Below, piece by piece: positions 52,863 through 63,261 of a stretch of 64,000 bases of DNA. Position numbers and translations under genes: made by a program. Source of the DNA: Eutreptiella sp. 'Long Island Sound 2002' (taxonomy: Eukaryota > Euglenozoa > Euglenophyceae > Eutreptiales > Eutreptiaceae); contig OZ038382.1 in assembly GCA_964036045.1 (NCBI GenBank), positions 114,498,587 through 114,562,586 of the forward strand, read 5' to 3'. Numbering within the stretch: position 1 is the first letter of the stretch; each line of letters begins with the position of its first letter. The notes beneath the pieces are model-generated. The model was not told the DNA's origin and did no database searches. It saw only the letters and a program-made list of their open reading frames with translations.

Positions 52863-54164
52863 ATGGACACAAAGAAAGAGGACACCGACGTGAACACAGC
52901 GCCTGAGGCACCAGCAATGCCAGCACCTGGTGAACCTGGACCTGGACCTAGTGCTGTACCTTCGGAGCCCTTACATGGGCCAGTGGACGTGGCGGAGGAC
53001 TCGTTGAAAGGACTGCAGTCGGCCTTCCGGGGCCTCTCACTCGAGGAGGTGGTCACTCATCCTGTGAAGAGGAAGAGAGAGCGCGAGAAGGATGCTGGAG
53101 AAGGCATAGCAGACGAAGGAGAAGACCAAGGGCAAGACCTGACGAATGAGCCTACCTTCGAAGGCGCACCAAGCGCTTCTTGGCTCCAAGCATCACCCTC
53201 TCCTACAACCACCACACTCCCAATTCCAAACCCAGCTGCTGCAACATCCACAACTAGAACCAACCCACCTATGGCTGAGGGCACAGGCTTTACTGGTATG
53301 CCTACCTACCCTGCCTAAGGTTTGGGCCGACCTACCACTGCGTTTCCTGAGGCAACTACTGCCAGTGAGCCGGTGGCTTCCAGTTCTGCGCTGCGATGGT
53401 ATGCGGCTGACTATCACCATCCTCTACCCGCTACGGCAGCCTATGTGGATGTTCCTGGGTATGCAACCTTGAGTGGGTTGAGGAGAGGACCTGAATCTCT
53501 TGGAGGCAGGAGTAGAGGATCGGGGAGATCCGCGAACAGGTCCCTGACGCGGTCGGAGATCAACGAGGTGCTCCAAGAAGCGACCTCTAAAATCGTGAGC
53601 GACCTCACTCAAGAGATTCGAGAGAAACTGGAGCCCCTGATGATACCGCCCCAAGCGTCACCTGCCTCGGTGGGAGTGTCACCCGATCGAGTACAGGCCA
53701 ACCACCTGGTGGCAGGGCTGACAAACACCCTGGGGAGCCTGAGGAGCCGACTGATGCCGACCCCTGCAGCGATACCGAGAAGTCTTTTCGTACCGAGAAC
53801 GGCCCAGCCGCCCTACAGCCACGTGACGAACTCTACGAGAGCCGAGCTGGACCGGCTGGGGCTGACAGCCTTGAGGGCAATGGTGGACGTGGAGCCTTAT
53901 GGCTCTAGTGATCTGGGCGGAGACCCCTCCGATGATGAGCCGCCGTCTATGACTTCTGCTTCGCCCTCGGAGGACGATGACCTGGAGGACCCCGCGAACC
54001 CAAGTGGGAAGAAGAAGAAGAAGAAGAGGAGGACCGGACGCCCTGAGGGACGCAGGTCTCAGGAGGCGAAGGCTATTGCCACCTCCAAGATCGTGGTGAA
54101 CCTGCCTGAGTTCACAGGCAAGGACCTCAGCGAGTTCGCTGAGAATTTTGGCCGGTTTCTCTGA
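52863..54164 (+). pseudogene. gag: Element B gag, N-terminal part with in-frame stops
   Basis: From ATG MDTKKEDTDVN, 100 bp after the LTR. The N-terminal 150 residues are acidic and proline-rich. TAA near 53316 interrupts, and the same frame resumes (GLGRPTTAF) with a basic/serine stretch, a helical segment (EINEVLQEATSKIVSDL) and a KKKKKKRRTGRPEGRR basic patch. NLPEFTGKDLSEFAENFGRF begins the capsid, then TGA at 54162-54164. The next 855 codons continue in the same frame, so the whole gag is one frame with two nonsense codons. Confidence 0.8.
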
Positions 54165-56732
54165 TTGACCGGCCAAACCCACGCTAGTGGACGGGTCAAG
54201 TGCGATCTGCTCCTGCAGTGCTGCAAGACCAAGTACCTGGAGAAGCAGGTCAGGCAGATCGTGACTAACTCTGCCACCTTTGGTGATGTGTTGGTTGCCT
54301 TGAAGAGGCAGTACCCGACCTACGAAACCGACCTCTCCATCAGGGCCGAGATCCAGAACCTGCCCGTGCTGCCCAACAACCCCAAACCTGGCAGGGTCTC
54401 TGAGCTGTTGGCTGACCTGGATCACTGGGCTGGACGATTGACGCCCGGTTCCTACAGCAGCGACGACCTGCTCTTCTGGTTGGTGGCTAAGCTCCCTAGA
54501 GAGCTATGGGACGAGTGCCGTTCAACGGCAGAGCGCAAGGCTAGATCCCTCCACTACGAGGATCTATGTGTGCTACTCCTGGAGCTGGTGCTGGAGAAGG
54601 AGAGCGACCAGCACCTGAACAACTACCGCCCTGGAGCTGGAGGCTCTGGAGGCCATGGCAAAGGGTACCAAGGATCCAGGCCTAGGCAGGGGACTACCCC
54701 CCAACACGCCCACGCCCGTATCATGGAGAACGTGAAGGAGCTCTTCTGGTGTGATGCCAGAGACAAGCAGGGCCAGCTGCAGCACGCCCCTGACTGCGAG
54801 CAGCGAGACTGCTTCGTAGTCCAGGGGAAGCAGCAGGAGAAGAACACCGGCGCCAAAGCGAAGCTGCCGGATCATTACAGGTGCACCATCACGTGTGCCT
54901 TCTGTGGGAAGGGGAAGCACTACGAGGATGAGTGCTACCATAAGCAACGCCTATCGGCGAAGCTTAGGGGTGAAGATCCTGGCAAAGGCTCGGGCAAAGG
55001 TGGAGGCAAAGGCAAAGGCAACGACTCCGGCAAGGGCAAGTCTAAAGGACGTCGACAAGGGCAAGACAAGAGTCAAGGTGGACGAGGAGGAGGCGCTAAC
55101 CGCCAGCCAGACAAGGACAACAAGAACGTGGACAAGAACGGAGGCAACCCCAACTCTAATCCAGGGGGGAACTCCGAGCCCTCTGGAGGGCAGTCTGGTC
55201 CTACCACACGCTCACAGACGCAGGCCCAGAAAGAACAAGGGGCCAAGCGGGAGCACGAAGATGGTGACGACGGCAACGCTAAGAAGAGAGGCCGTTTCAT
55301 GCGGATGGCCCGCAAATTGCGGAACAAAGGGTTCGAGGTGACTTGTCCCGCGGAGTTCTGTCGGGGACGCTCCGGTGGCACCCAAGACCTGGTGTTTTGG
55401 GTACGTATCCGACTAGGGGGACGAGAATACCTCGAAGTATTGGATACTGGCGCCACCATATCTATAGTGGCCAAGAAAACTTTACCTTGTGGGAGCCTGA
55501 AGAACACCATGACCACCGCGGCTATACAAATGGGGGATGGACATGTGGTGCCCAGCTGCGGGGACTGTGAAGTGGAAGTTCCTATGGGCTCCCGGACTAT
55601 CGCCCATCGGTTCTATGTGACGGACACTGAGGCCTTCGACTTTGTATTGGGGACTGACTTCTTTGTGCAGCACTCCCAGATACAATCCCTGACGCTGCAA
55701 GCGCCCTACCTCCTCTACGTGGACCACGGCAGTGGAAGAGAGTCTGTGCCACTGGAGCAGTCAGAACATACCTGGAGTTGCCTGAGGCTATCGAGGGAGG
55801 AGCGCTCGAACATGATGGCGGCCCCCAAAACTGAGGACTATCAACTATTGGGGGAAGTCCTAGACCAAGGTCTGAAGGAGTTCGGTTACTCTAGAGAAGA
55901 CCTGAGGTCAGAGTTGTTCGCCAGCGACAAGCAGCATGTACTAGACTTTTACTGCAGCAAGGGGAAGAACTGCAGCTACAAATTTTACTGGCCCTCTTTC
56001 GGGATGGCCTACGGGAACCCCAGGTTCAGTGAACTGGGGAAGGTCCTGACCAAGATGGCCTTGGAACGTTCCCGTATGGTCCTGTGTTCCCCCGATTGGG
56101 GAGCCCATGGGGGCAACGAGTACTGGCGAAACCTCCTGGACAGGCTGACTATCAGCTCTGTTCGGTTACCTGATGAGGCCATCTACGTGCCCCTGGGGCG
56201 TAATATGCCTATTGGAAAACCTGGATGGGGAAGTATGCTCAGCGTGGTGGACGGAGGTCTTACCTCCATCCCCTGGGAGGATCTGAACCCGACTCTGGTC
56301 CAGGCTATACAACGAGAAAGCGATGGACTCGTCTTGGGTGACTTGAAGGATCGACTACGACCTCAAGATGCTATCGAGACTATACCCGGAGGAGATGAGT
56401 ACGTCCTGACTGACACCAACGCCCCCAACTCTCCCTGCCATGTACCTGTTCCTGATGGAGTCTCTGAGTGCGGACTATCCGAGCTGCCTAGCTCTATCCA
56501 CTCAGATGACGAAACTGAGCACAACGCCTTCTTCGTGCAGACCTGTGTGGAGGAAGTGGAGAACGCCGAGTACGTCGCGCCACTGAAACCCCTACTGTCC
56601 ATGAGGGTGGAAGACCCCGTGGATGGAGAGCTGGACCCTCGATCCAGGCTAAGGGAGTATGTGGACTCCAAGAGGAAGTTGGTGGCGAAAAGCTATGCTA
56701 CGCTAAGCCTACCCGCAGCTCATGGCCACTGA
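54165..56732 (+). CDS. gag-pro: Element B capsid, zinc knuckle, protease and Dam-like domain
   Basis: The frame is open directly after a TGA. Capsid-like helices are followed by a CCHC knuckle (CAFCGKGKHYEDEC), Gly/Lys-rich linker and retropepsin (VLDTGATISIVA, DFVLGTDFF), both motifs intact. The Dam-like domain follows: LFASDKQHVLDFYC at about 55910, a YGNPRFSELGKVLTKM motif (NPRF at 56016-56027), MVLCSPDWG and YWRNLLDRLT. An acidic tail ends at TGA 56730-56732. The RT frame overlaps this end in the -1 frame, so pol would need -1 frameshifting or separate initiation. No canonical slippery heptamer was identified. Confidence 0.88.
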   Translation: MTGQTHASGRVKCDLLLQCCKTKYLEKQVRQIVTNSATFGDVLVALKRQYPTYETDLSIRAEIQNLPVLPNNPKPGRVSELLADLDHWAGRLTPGSYSSDDLLFWLVAKLPRELWDECRSTAERKARSLHYEDLCVLLLELVLEKESDQHLNNYRPGAGGSGGHGKGYQGSRPRQGTTPQHAHARIMENVKELFWCDARDKQGQLQHAPDCEQRDCFVVQGKQQEKNTGAKAKLPDHYRCTITCAFCGKGKHYEDECYHKQRLSAKLRGEDPGKGSGKGGGKGKGNDSGKGKSKGRRQGQDKSQGGRGGGANRQPDKDNKNVDKNGGNPNSNPGGNSEPSGGQSGPTTRSQTQAQKEQGAKREHEDGDDGNAKKRGRFMRMARKLRNKGFEVTCPAEFCRGRSGGTQDLVFWVRIRLGGREYLEVLDTGATISIVAKKTLPCGSLKNTMTTAAIQMGDGHVVPSCGDCEVEVPMGSRTIAHRFYVTDTEAFDFVLGTDFFVQHSQIQSLTLQAPYLLYVDHGSGRESVPLEQSEHTWSCLRLSREERSNMMAAPKTEDYQLLGEVLDQGLKEFGYSREDLRSELFASDKQHVLDFYCSKGKNCSYKFYWPSFGMAYGNPRFSELGKVLTKMALERSRMVLCSPDWGAHGGNEYWRNLLDRLTISSVRLPDEAIYVPLGRNMPIGKPGWGSMLSVVDGGLTSIPWEDLNPTLVQAIQRESDGLVLGDLKDRLRPQDAIETIPGGDEYVLTDTNAPNSPCHVPVPDGVSECGLSELPSSIHSDDETEHNAFFVQTCVEEVENAEYVAPLKPLLSMRVEDPVDGELDPRSRLREYVDSKRKLVAKSYATLSLPAAHGH

Positions 56733-56743
56733 AGCAAGGACGT

Positions 56744-57670
56744 ATGGGAGATCTATCCCAACTGAAGGAGGACCTCGAACAGAAGATCACCACCTGGCAA
56801 AGGGAGGTAGATCTTAAGCTCATGAAGAGCGTGTGGGGCGCCCATGTGAGGACCCCAGAGGAGGAGAACCTCTCGGAGGAATGTGTATGTGAACCCCCTC
56901 GAGCGTGCCTATGTTGCCATCGTCCACCGGAGATGGTTGAACAAGACCTTCTATATGCCTACCAAGGGTTGAAGGACACTACCAAGGGCAAAGAGTGGGT
57001 GAAGGATCACCTCCCGACGTCTATTACGCAGGGGGCAAGCAACTTACACTCTGACGAGGACATGGAGGACAAGATCAAGCTATTGGACTCGCGGTTGCAG
57101 AAGCTTATAAGGACCTATCTGGAGGTGTTCGGAGAACTACCCCCTCCAGCTTCATGTGACAAGCTGGTACAGATGGACCTCAAGCTGAAAGCCGAGTTCG
57201 TGGGTCACAAGATCCGGAGGAGACCCTATTCAGCTCCTAAAGAGCAGGCCGACAAGATTGAGCGACAGATACAAGAATGTATCGACGCTGGCCTAGTCCT
57301 GGAGTACAAGGACGGGGACTACCCCCTACACTGCAGCCCCTGTTTCCTGGTGGCTAAACCTGGGTCTACAGCCAAACGGCTGGTAGTGGACTACGGAGAG
57401 CTGAACAAGAAAACGTTGAACCACTCAGGGTCCGTTCCCAATATGGAGTCTACCCTTGAGAAGATAGCCTCCTGTCGCTACAAGACCAAGATGGACAAGA
57501 GGAGCGGATTCTGGCAAGTTGACCTGACGCCCAACGCACACAAACTACTGGCCTTCATCACCCCTCAGGGGAGGGTGTTCAAGTGGAAGGTCATGCCGTT
57601 TGGTGTGGCCAACGCACCCGCTCTATTCCAAGAGCTGATGAACAAGATCTTGTCCATCCTACGAAGGTAG
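56744..57670 (+). pseudogene. pol: Element B pol: linker and reverse transcriptase fingers/palm
   Basis: From ATG (MGDLSQLKEDLE), 11 bp after the gag-pro stop and in a different frame. A linker with a cysteine-rich patch is followed by RT: QMDLKLKAEFVGHKIRRRPY, LHCSPCFLVAKPGS, LVVDYGELN, DKRSGFWQVDLT and MPFGVANAPALFQELMN. TAG at 57668-57670 interrupts just before the active-site motif. The next frame continues in phase, so this is a nonsense codon and not the end of a protein. Confidence 0.85.
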
Positions 57671-57688
57671 GTACGAAGGAGACCTAAG

Positions 57689-59710
57689 GTGCAGGAGCTT
57701 ATATCCCGTGGGGCCCAGATGGAGGCTCACATCGACGATGTATGCCTCGGGACCAATACCCAGGAGGATCACTTAATCCTCTTGGGTGAGTTCTTTGCGG
57801 TCTGCCAGGAGAACCACACACGACTCAAGCTGGAGAAGTGTGAGTTCATGCAGGAGACCATGCAGTACCTGGGGTTTGACGTTGGCTATGGGTGGTGGAC
57901 CCCAGCGGCCTCTAAGACCAAACCCCTGATGGATGCTAACATACGACACGAAGACGTCAAGAAAGGACATCATGATGTACGCAGCTTCATTGGGGCGTGC
58001 AACTTCTATCGCCGCCATATCAAAAACCTCACCTACACCAGCGCCATTCTGACGGACTTGATCAGGAAGAGTACTACTTGGCGCTGGGGCCCAAAAGAGC
58101 AACAAGCGTTTGACGAGCTCAAAGACAAGGTGGCCAACGCTAAGTGCTTGGGCGTGCCTAGGGCACAAGGGGAGATTGTCCTGGTGACCGACGCCAGCCA
58201 TGTGGGCGGTGGTGGAACGTTGTTCCAATGGCAAGCACTAGAGAAGGAGGAGTTCGACTCGGCCATTTCCCAATGGGGGACGGAAGGTCTCAACCGAGAC
58301 GGAACCCTCAAGCACAGCTACCCTGACAACAAGTCGGTCCTATTACCTCTGGGCCACTGGAACTGGAAATGGAACCAGGCCAGGGGGAACTACTCCACCT
58401 ATGAGCAGGAATTGCTCGCGGGTATGCTGGTGCTATCCTCTCAAGCACGACTGTTGGGGAGTAACCCTGTGGTCTGGCTGTGCGACCAAGAACCGGTCCG
58501 CAGTTTCCAGAAGGGCCCCCCACCTGAGAAGGCCAAGCTACGGCGCTGGTGGACCTACCTCAGTCAACTACGGCTGACGGTACACCATATCCAGGGAGTG
58601 AAGAACGAGTGTGCAGACTACATCAGCCCCACCAACTTCGACGCCCTGATTGGTGCCCGGTCTGAAGCGCTGGCTAAGGAGGCGTTCAGCCGTATGGACG
58701 TCCACTTGGACCTCAACATGACGATGATACGCCCCCTGGATGGACTCCAACAATCGGAGTACCTGAAGGAGTTTGGGGATATCTACCAGCGCTTCGAGAA
58801 ACGCCTTGAACCCCTCCTGGTCAACCAAGATCATTGGAAGAGGGACAAGAGCTACCTCTGGCACGAGGACCGCATCGTCGTACCTAGTGACAGAGTCCCA
58901 GCGCTGCTGAAGTGGACACATGAGTCCAGCGGTCATGTGGGTGCTGACCGTACCCTGAGGCTGTTCAAGCAGTGGTTCCACACTACGTGGACTGACGACC
59001 AACTGCGGAAAACCCTCCAGCCTATCGTGGACAAGTGCCCGTGCAGGTCCTGTAAACCAGGGGATATCAGGGACAGAGGTCTCTACTCGACCCTGCACAT
59101 CCCTCACTGTGCTAACAGTGTTCTATACGTGGACTACACAGAGATGCTTAAGTTCGGGGGGTATGACTTCGCCCTCGTGGTAACCTGTGGGTTGACCAGG
59201 TTTACCAGGGTGTTCCCATGTACCAAGCACATTACCGGGGAGGAGACTATCAAGATACTTCTGGAGGAGTGGTTTTGTGTCTATGGGGCGCCCAAAGAGA
59301 TCAGCTTCGATGAGGACGTACAAGTACGCTCAGATACTGGCTGGTGCAAGAGGGTCCTGAGATCCCTCAATGTCCAGGTGTCTACGGGGATTCCCTACTC
59401 GCACACGAGCGACCCCCTACGTGAGCAACAGATCCGTGTCCTCAAGGAGAATGTCAGGATATGGTGCAAAACTGAACGCACCAGAGACTGGGTGAGACTA
59501 CTCCCCGTCATATCCTTGATGATGAACTCCCAAGAGAGTTCAGCTACTGGCTACTCGCCCCATGAGCTATTCCTAGGACGCCCGGCATGGTTCCTACATG
59601 CCCCCAATCCAGAGGACACCCATTCTTCTGTGGCTGAACGGGTCCAAGAGCAACAAGCAAAGGTGGACAAGGCCAAGGCTATGCTCCAGAGAGTGAGGGA
59701 GCGTCAGTGA
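57689..59710 (+). pseudogene. pol: Element B pol: RT active site, RNase H, integrase
   Basis: In phase with the previous frame. The RT active site is AHIDDVCLGT (HIDD at 57728-57739). The connection contains FIGACNFYRRH. RNase H has VTDASHVGGGG, YEQELLAGML, LCDQEPV and a final D (CADYIS). The integrase zinc-binding part is H-x4-H and C-x2-C (THESSGH, CRSC). The catalytic core has LYVDYTEM, then SFDEDVQVRSD where SDRG or SDND is usual, and LREQQIR for the glutamate. TGA at 59708-59710 ends it, but the frame continues in phase. Confidence 0.88.
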
Positions 59711-60253
59711 AACAAGAAGAACAAGCACCGAGTACCGGCCACCTACCAAGAGGGGGACTGGGTGCTGGTGCACCACAGTCGACTAACCGCCTGGCCACGC
59801 TCTACCAGCGATGACCCATACTTCGGGCCGTACAAGATTCTATCAGTGGATGGACACCGTATCACCGCGCGGTGTTCTCCCCGTCTAGGGGGGACGCTGG
59901 TGTGTGCTGCACAACACCTGAAGCGCTACTATGATCCTGAAGACCTCTGTGGGGAGGAGTGGGAGCTGAACGACGAGGAAATCGCCGCCCTAGACCTGCA
60001 AGGGGCTGCCAGCCCTATGGAAGTTGAAGGGGAACTCCCCGACATGAACGCCGAGGAGATGGCTAAGGAGGGCTTCTACCTGGTGAAGTCTGTCCTACGC
60101 CACCGCTATCGCCAGGGTTGGCGCTTCCTCACCCTCTGGGAAGGGTTTGGAGTCGGAGAGGCCACCTGGGAGCCCTTCTCCGCGTTTGTTCTACCTGAGG
60201 GACACCTGAACTCAGCTCTGGTTGACTACTTGTCCGGGAAACAACCTTGGTGA
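59711..60253 (+). pseudogene. pol: Element B pol: integrase C-terminus and chromodomain
   Basis: Continues after TGA in the same frame (NKKNKHRVPATYQEGDWVLVH), matching KRVPANYQVGDHVLVH of element A. An SH3-like part is followed by an acidic linker and a chromodomain (FYLVKSVLRHRYRQGW, LTLWEGFGVGEATWEP). The element A counterpart has VKWKGF where this has TLWEGF. It ends at TGA 60251-60253. Confidence 0.85.
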
Positions 60254-62465
60254 GTTGCTGAGGCTTCCTGAGAGGCTTGCCTCGGAGACTAAATCTAGGG
60301 ACTGAACCTTAGCCCTAAGTGTGCTACGTATGTCTGTGTGTGTCTCACTTCTCTCCCGGGCGTTGCTCCCGGAGACCAGACTTCGCTGATGTCGGACCGA
60401 AGGTCCTAGTCAGGTACTGGTACCACTCCTATGGCGCCCAATTTCTGTGCTGGCGCCTATCCTTGGGGGAAGACGGCAAAAGCCCTACCTACTAGAGGGG
60501 AGGGGTGGCCAAGTGTGCTAAGGGCATACAAAACGACCATTTTTGCTAAAGGCCAAAAGCTAACGCACTCCCCTGCCCACGAGGAAAAGCACGCGGGACA
60601 GGAGACACCACTACACTACACACCCTACCTACAGTGGCACCATCCTGGTGGGCGAGCACTTCTGCAACTGGCTCAAGCCCCCACTCAGGACTGGCTCTCC
60701 TACACGCACACTCTACTGGGTGTGGTTGAAGAACACGTCGTGGGTCTTATTGACCCTCCTGTGAAGAAGACAAGAGAACACAGCGCTGCTAAGCAACTGT
60801 GGCCTAACAGGGGACGCCACGACGTGTTTCCCCTGCTAGAGCTTGGAGGGAAGGGGTGCTCTTGTTGCGTGCACAGCGTGGATGTCGATGGAGTCGAACT
60901 GCCCTCGCCACTCCTGGCGGAGGTGCAGTCAATTGTTTTTGTGATCAGCGCCCTTGTTTGGCAGGGCAAGAAAAAAATGGCATGCTGCTGCACCAATCAC
61001 CCTACCTGCCCAGCTGTAAAGCAAAGGCCAATGAAGAGGTGTTTGCGGCGGAGGGACCAAGCCACACTCCACGTATTATACGCTTCTCAGTGTGACCTAT
61101 AATACACTGTCCGCAAACGCGCCCTGTCAAGCAAGCAAGCGTTAAGAGACTCCTCAGGTTCTCTTAAAGAACGTACCGAGGAGCCCCTGGGTAACCTAAA
61201 CAAGGCTTACCGTGCGCATTTCGCGTGGCGTACCCTTTAACGCATGTGTGAATGCACGAGCATGCACGAGTGTACGATCCGGCTTTGGCAAACCTGCCAA
61301 TCTGAACCCCAATCACGAACTCCACCAGGGGGTAGCCCCACCTCGGCTTACCTACCTTACCTACCGCTGGAGAGTGAAGCAAGGTGAGGAGAGAAACGAG
61401 GCGCAAGCGAAGAACGTCCCTATGCACTTGTGTGTATGTCTAATCACCCTGATCTGACCTCTAATCATCTGCAATCTTTCTAATCTAGCCCTCCATCATT
61501 TGTTAGCGCAGCTACAAGACTCGTTCACGGAGACAGAAGACGAGCAATGTGCATGCTGCATACGAGACGAGCACACCTGTAGTTTATATCCTGATTCATT
61601 GAAGTCTTTTCGTTGATTTTCAAATTCTTGGATTTTTGGTTCCTTCTATCAGTGTGGGTGGAATCTGTATGTTTATTTATTAATGTGTGTCTCGTCATTT
61701 TCCAGTCTACGTGAGACATACGTTTATAATCTCATTATTTCTGCATTTTCCGGCGCTTCGCTAGGAGCCGCTCCTGCGCGCCGCCTTTTTATGCGTAGGA
61801 ATTTCTGGATTTAAAAAATCGAGAGATGACTATAATTCTTATAAAAATGGGGTTCTGATGCACAATTGGATTCTGCTCAGGTGTGTTGTCCTAGAAAAAT
61901 TCTAGGCCGTCGTTTGACGGATTTAGATGTTGTCGCTTCGTGTTTGTGTGGATCCGTCCATAATTCTCCGATTCCTGTCTCTGCAGATATCCTCGCGAAA
62001 GCGTCGCTCAGTAGGCTGCTTTCTGGGCAAAGAAGCAGCAGCTAGGTGACTGAGCAGAACCCAAGACCCCATCAAGGGGCAATTTAATTTTTTTGACGAC
62101 TACCTTCGCCCTAAGACAGGTCACAGGTCGCCAGCAGGTTTACGAGAACCCATGCGAGTGTGTATATTGTGTCTTGGGTTGGGTTTATGTCGCGCTGCGT
62201 CTTGGAGGGAGGGATGCACTTGCACATGCTTTGGCATGCTCCCAAACTAACCCAACCAAGCCACAGGAAACTCGGCAGCGCCATGAGCGCTGAGCTTTCT
62301 GTAGGAAATATTACGAACAAAGCAGCAAAAAGGCGCCAGCCATGGTGAGCGCCCATTTTTCTGTGTGAGGGAAACTATAGGTATTTTAACGTAGATGTGG
62401 AAACCAAGGAAAGGCCAAGAAAAATCCCTTTTTCCTGAAAATGCGGTAGTGGTGGCCACCACAGC
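60254..62465 (+). other. 3' region of element B, with one doubtful ORF
   Basis: 2.2 kb between pol and the polypurine tract. An ATG frame of 223 residues (60431-61102) is open but has no recognisable domain and shows Cys/His/Arg-rich non-globular composition. I regard it as doubtful. Positions 60765-60880 are shared with the end of element C (5645-6070, inverted). An 8-bp perfect stem (TTAAGAGA...TCTCTTAA) lies near 61143-61168. No AlkB-like ORF is present here, unlike element A. Confidence 0.55.
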
Positions 62466-62475
62466 AAAAGAGGGG
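62466..62475 (+). other. Polypurine tract of element B
   Basis: AAAAGAGGGG directly abuts the 3' LTR start AGTAAG. This fits the plus-strand primer of LTR retroelements and confirms the LTR border. Confidence 0.8.
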
Positions 62476-63261
62476 AGTAAGAAAAAGTGCTTTTCCCATG
62501 CTTTGAGGCATACTCTAGTTGTATTAGAGTTGCACTGAGCACACAGGCATTTCTTTCTTAGTATTCGCCCAACCAAAAGTGGTGATAACACATTTTGACC
62601 TATGGAACCAAACACCCAATCAGGATATGGAGTGGACCCCTTAATCCCCTATCAACGTGAGCAATTCATCTTTTCCTGAGTTGACTGAGAACTGACATAT
62701 CCAGGGCAGAGCCTATGAATTTATCGATGTTTTCTCATGAATTCTTAGCTGTCCTAGTGGTATGCACCCTAGGGGGCTGGGCACCTCTTTTTGAGAGGTC
62801 CTGGGTTCAATTCCCGGTCAGCCTAGCTAAGTAAGAAGAGCCCATGTGACATGGCAGTGACCTCATCGCCACATGCCCTGCCACCTCAGCACATATGGGA
62901 CCCAAAACAAAGAGTGCACATCTCCTGAGATGGCACTATGGAGATGGAGTGAGCATGGGGCAGTTTTCCAACTCTTTTGCCAAAGCAATTCAGCTATCTT
63001 TGTGAATATGCAATCCAATGTGTCCTGAGTTGCCGTTTCTGTGAATATTCCAACATCTTTCACTGTTTACACTGCAGCCCTTCATGCTTTGATCCTGATT
63101 CTCTTCTACTTGCTTATCTCTGGCTTGGGGTATCCTGGATTGATTGTATTTCAGCAACTAAAACATTTTCATCTTCAAAAACAAGCAGCAGGAAACCCTA
63201 CAACAGCAGCAAGCAGCAGGAGAGGCACAAACGGAGTGTTGAAACCACTATAAAACTTTCT
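62476..63261 (+). repeat. 3' LTR of element B
   Basis: 786 bp, the same length as the 5' LTR, with about 20 substitutions and no indels seen by eye. Followed by CCACG, the duplicated target site, and then element D RT coding sequence on the minus strand. It contains the tRNA-like module at 62743-62824 with A and B boxes unchanged. Confidence 0.9.

Larger units (their letters stand above)
46475..55980. repeat. Tandem segmental duplication, copy 2 (9506 bp)
   Basis: Starts with the same GCGCCTGTCTCCAAG as copy 1 and ends at TGCAGCTACA (55980), after which the element B frame continues normally. The two extra bases are in a C run near 47385. Copy 2 is connected to the rest of element B and copy 1 is connected to the rest of element A, as expected for a simple tandem duplication. 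Confidence 0.95.
51977..63261 (+). mobile_element. Ty3/gypsy LTR retrotransposon (element B), complete, nested in element D
   Basis: An 11.3-kb element with 5' LTR 51977-52762, primer site at 52762, gag-pol 52863-60253, a 2.2-kb 3' region, polypurine tract 62466-62475 and 3' LTR 62476-63261. CCACG flanks both ends (51972-51976 and 63262-63266). The LTRs differ at about 20 positions by eye (roughly 2.5 percent), so the insertion is older than element A. Four in-frame stops (TAA, TGA, TAG, TGA) interrupt its frames without any frameshift mutation. Confidence 0.92.

Noticed and set aside
36971-55980. Two independent insertions of the same set of elements
   Set aside because: Both copies share identical internal junctions, stops and minisatellite variants, so one tandem duplication explains them.
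20742-60253. UGA reassigned to tryptophan or another amino acid
   Set aside because: The in-frame TGA codons do not fall at tryptophan positions of relatives, TGG is used normally, and TAA and TAG also occur in frame.
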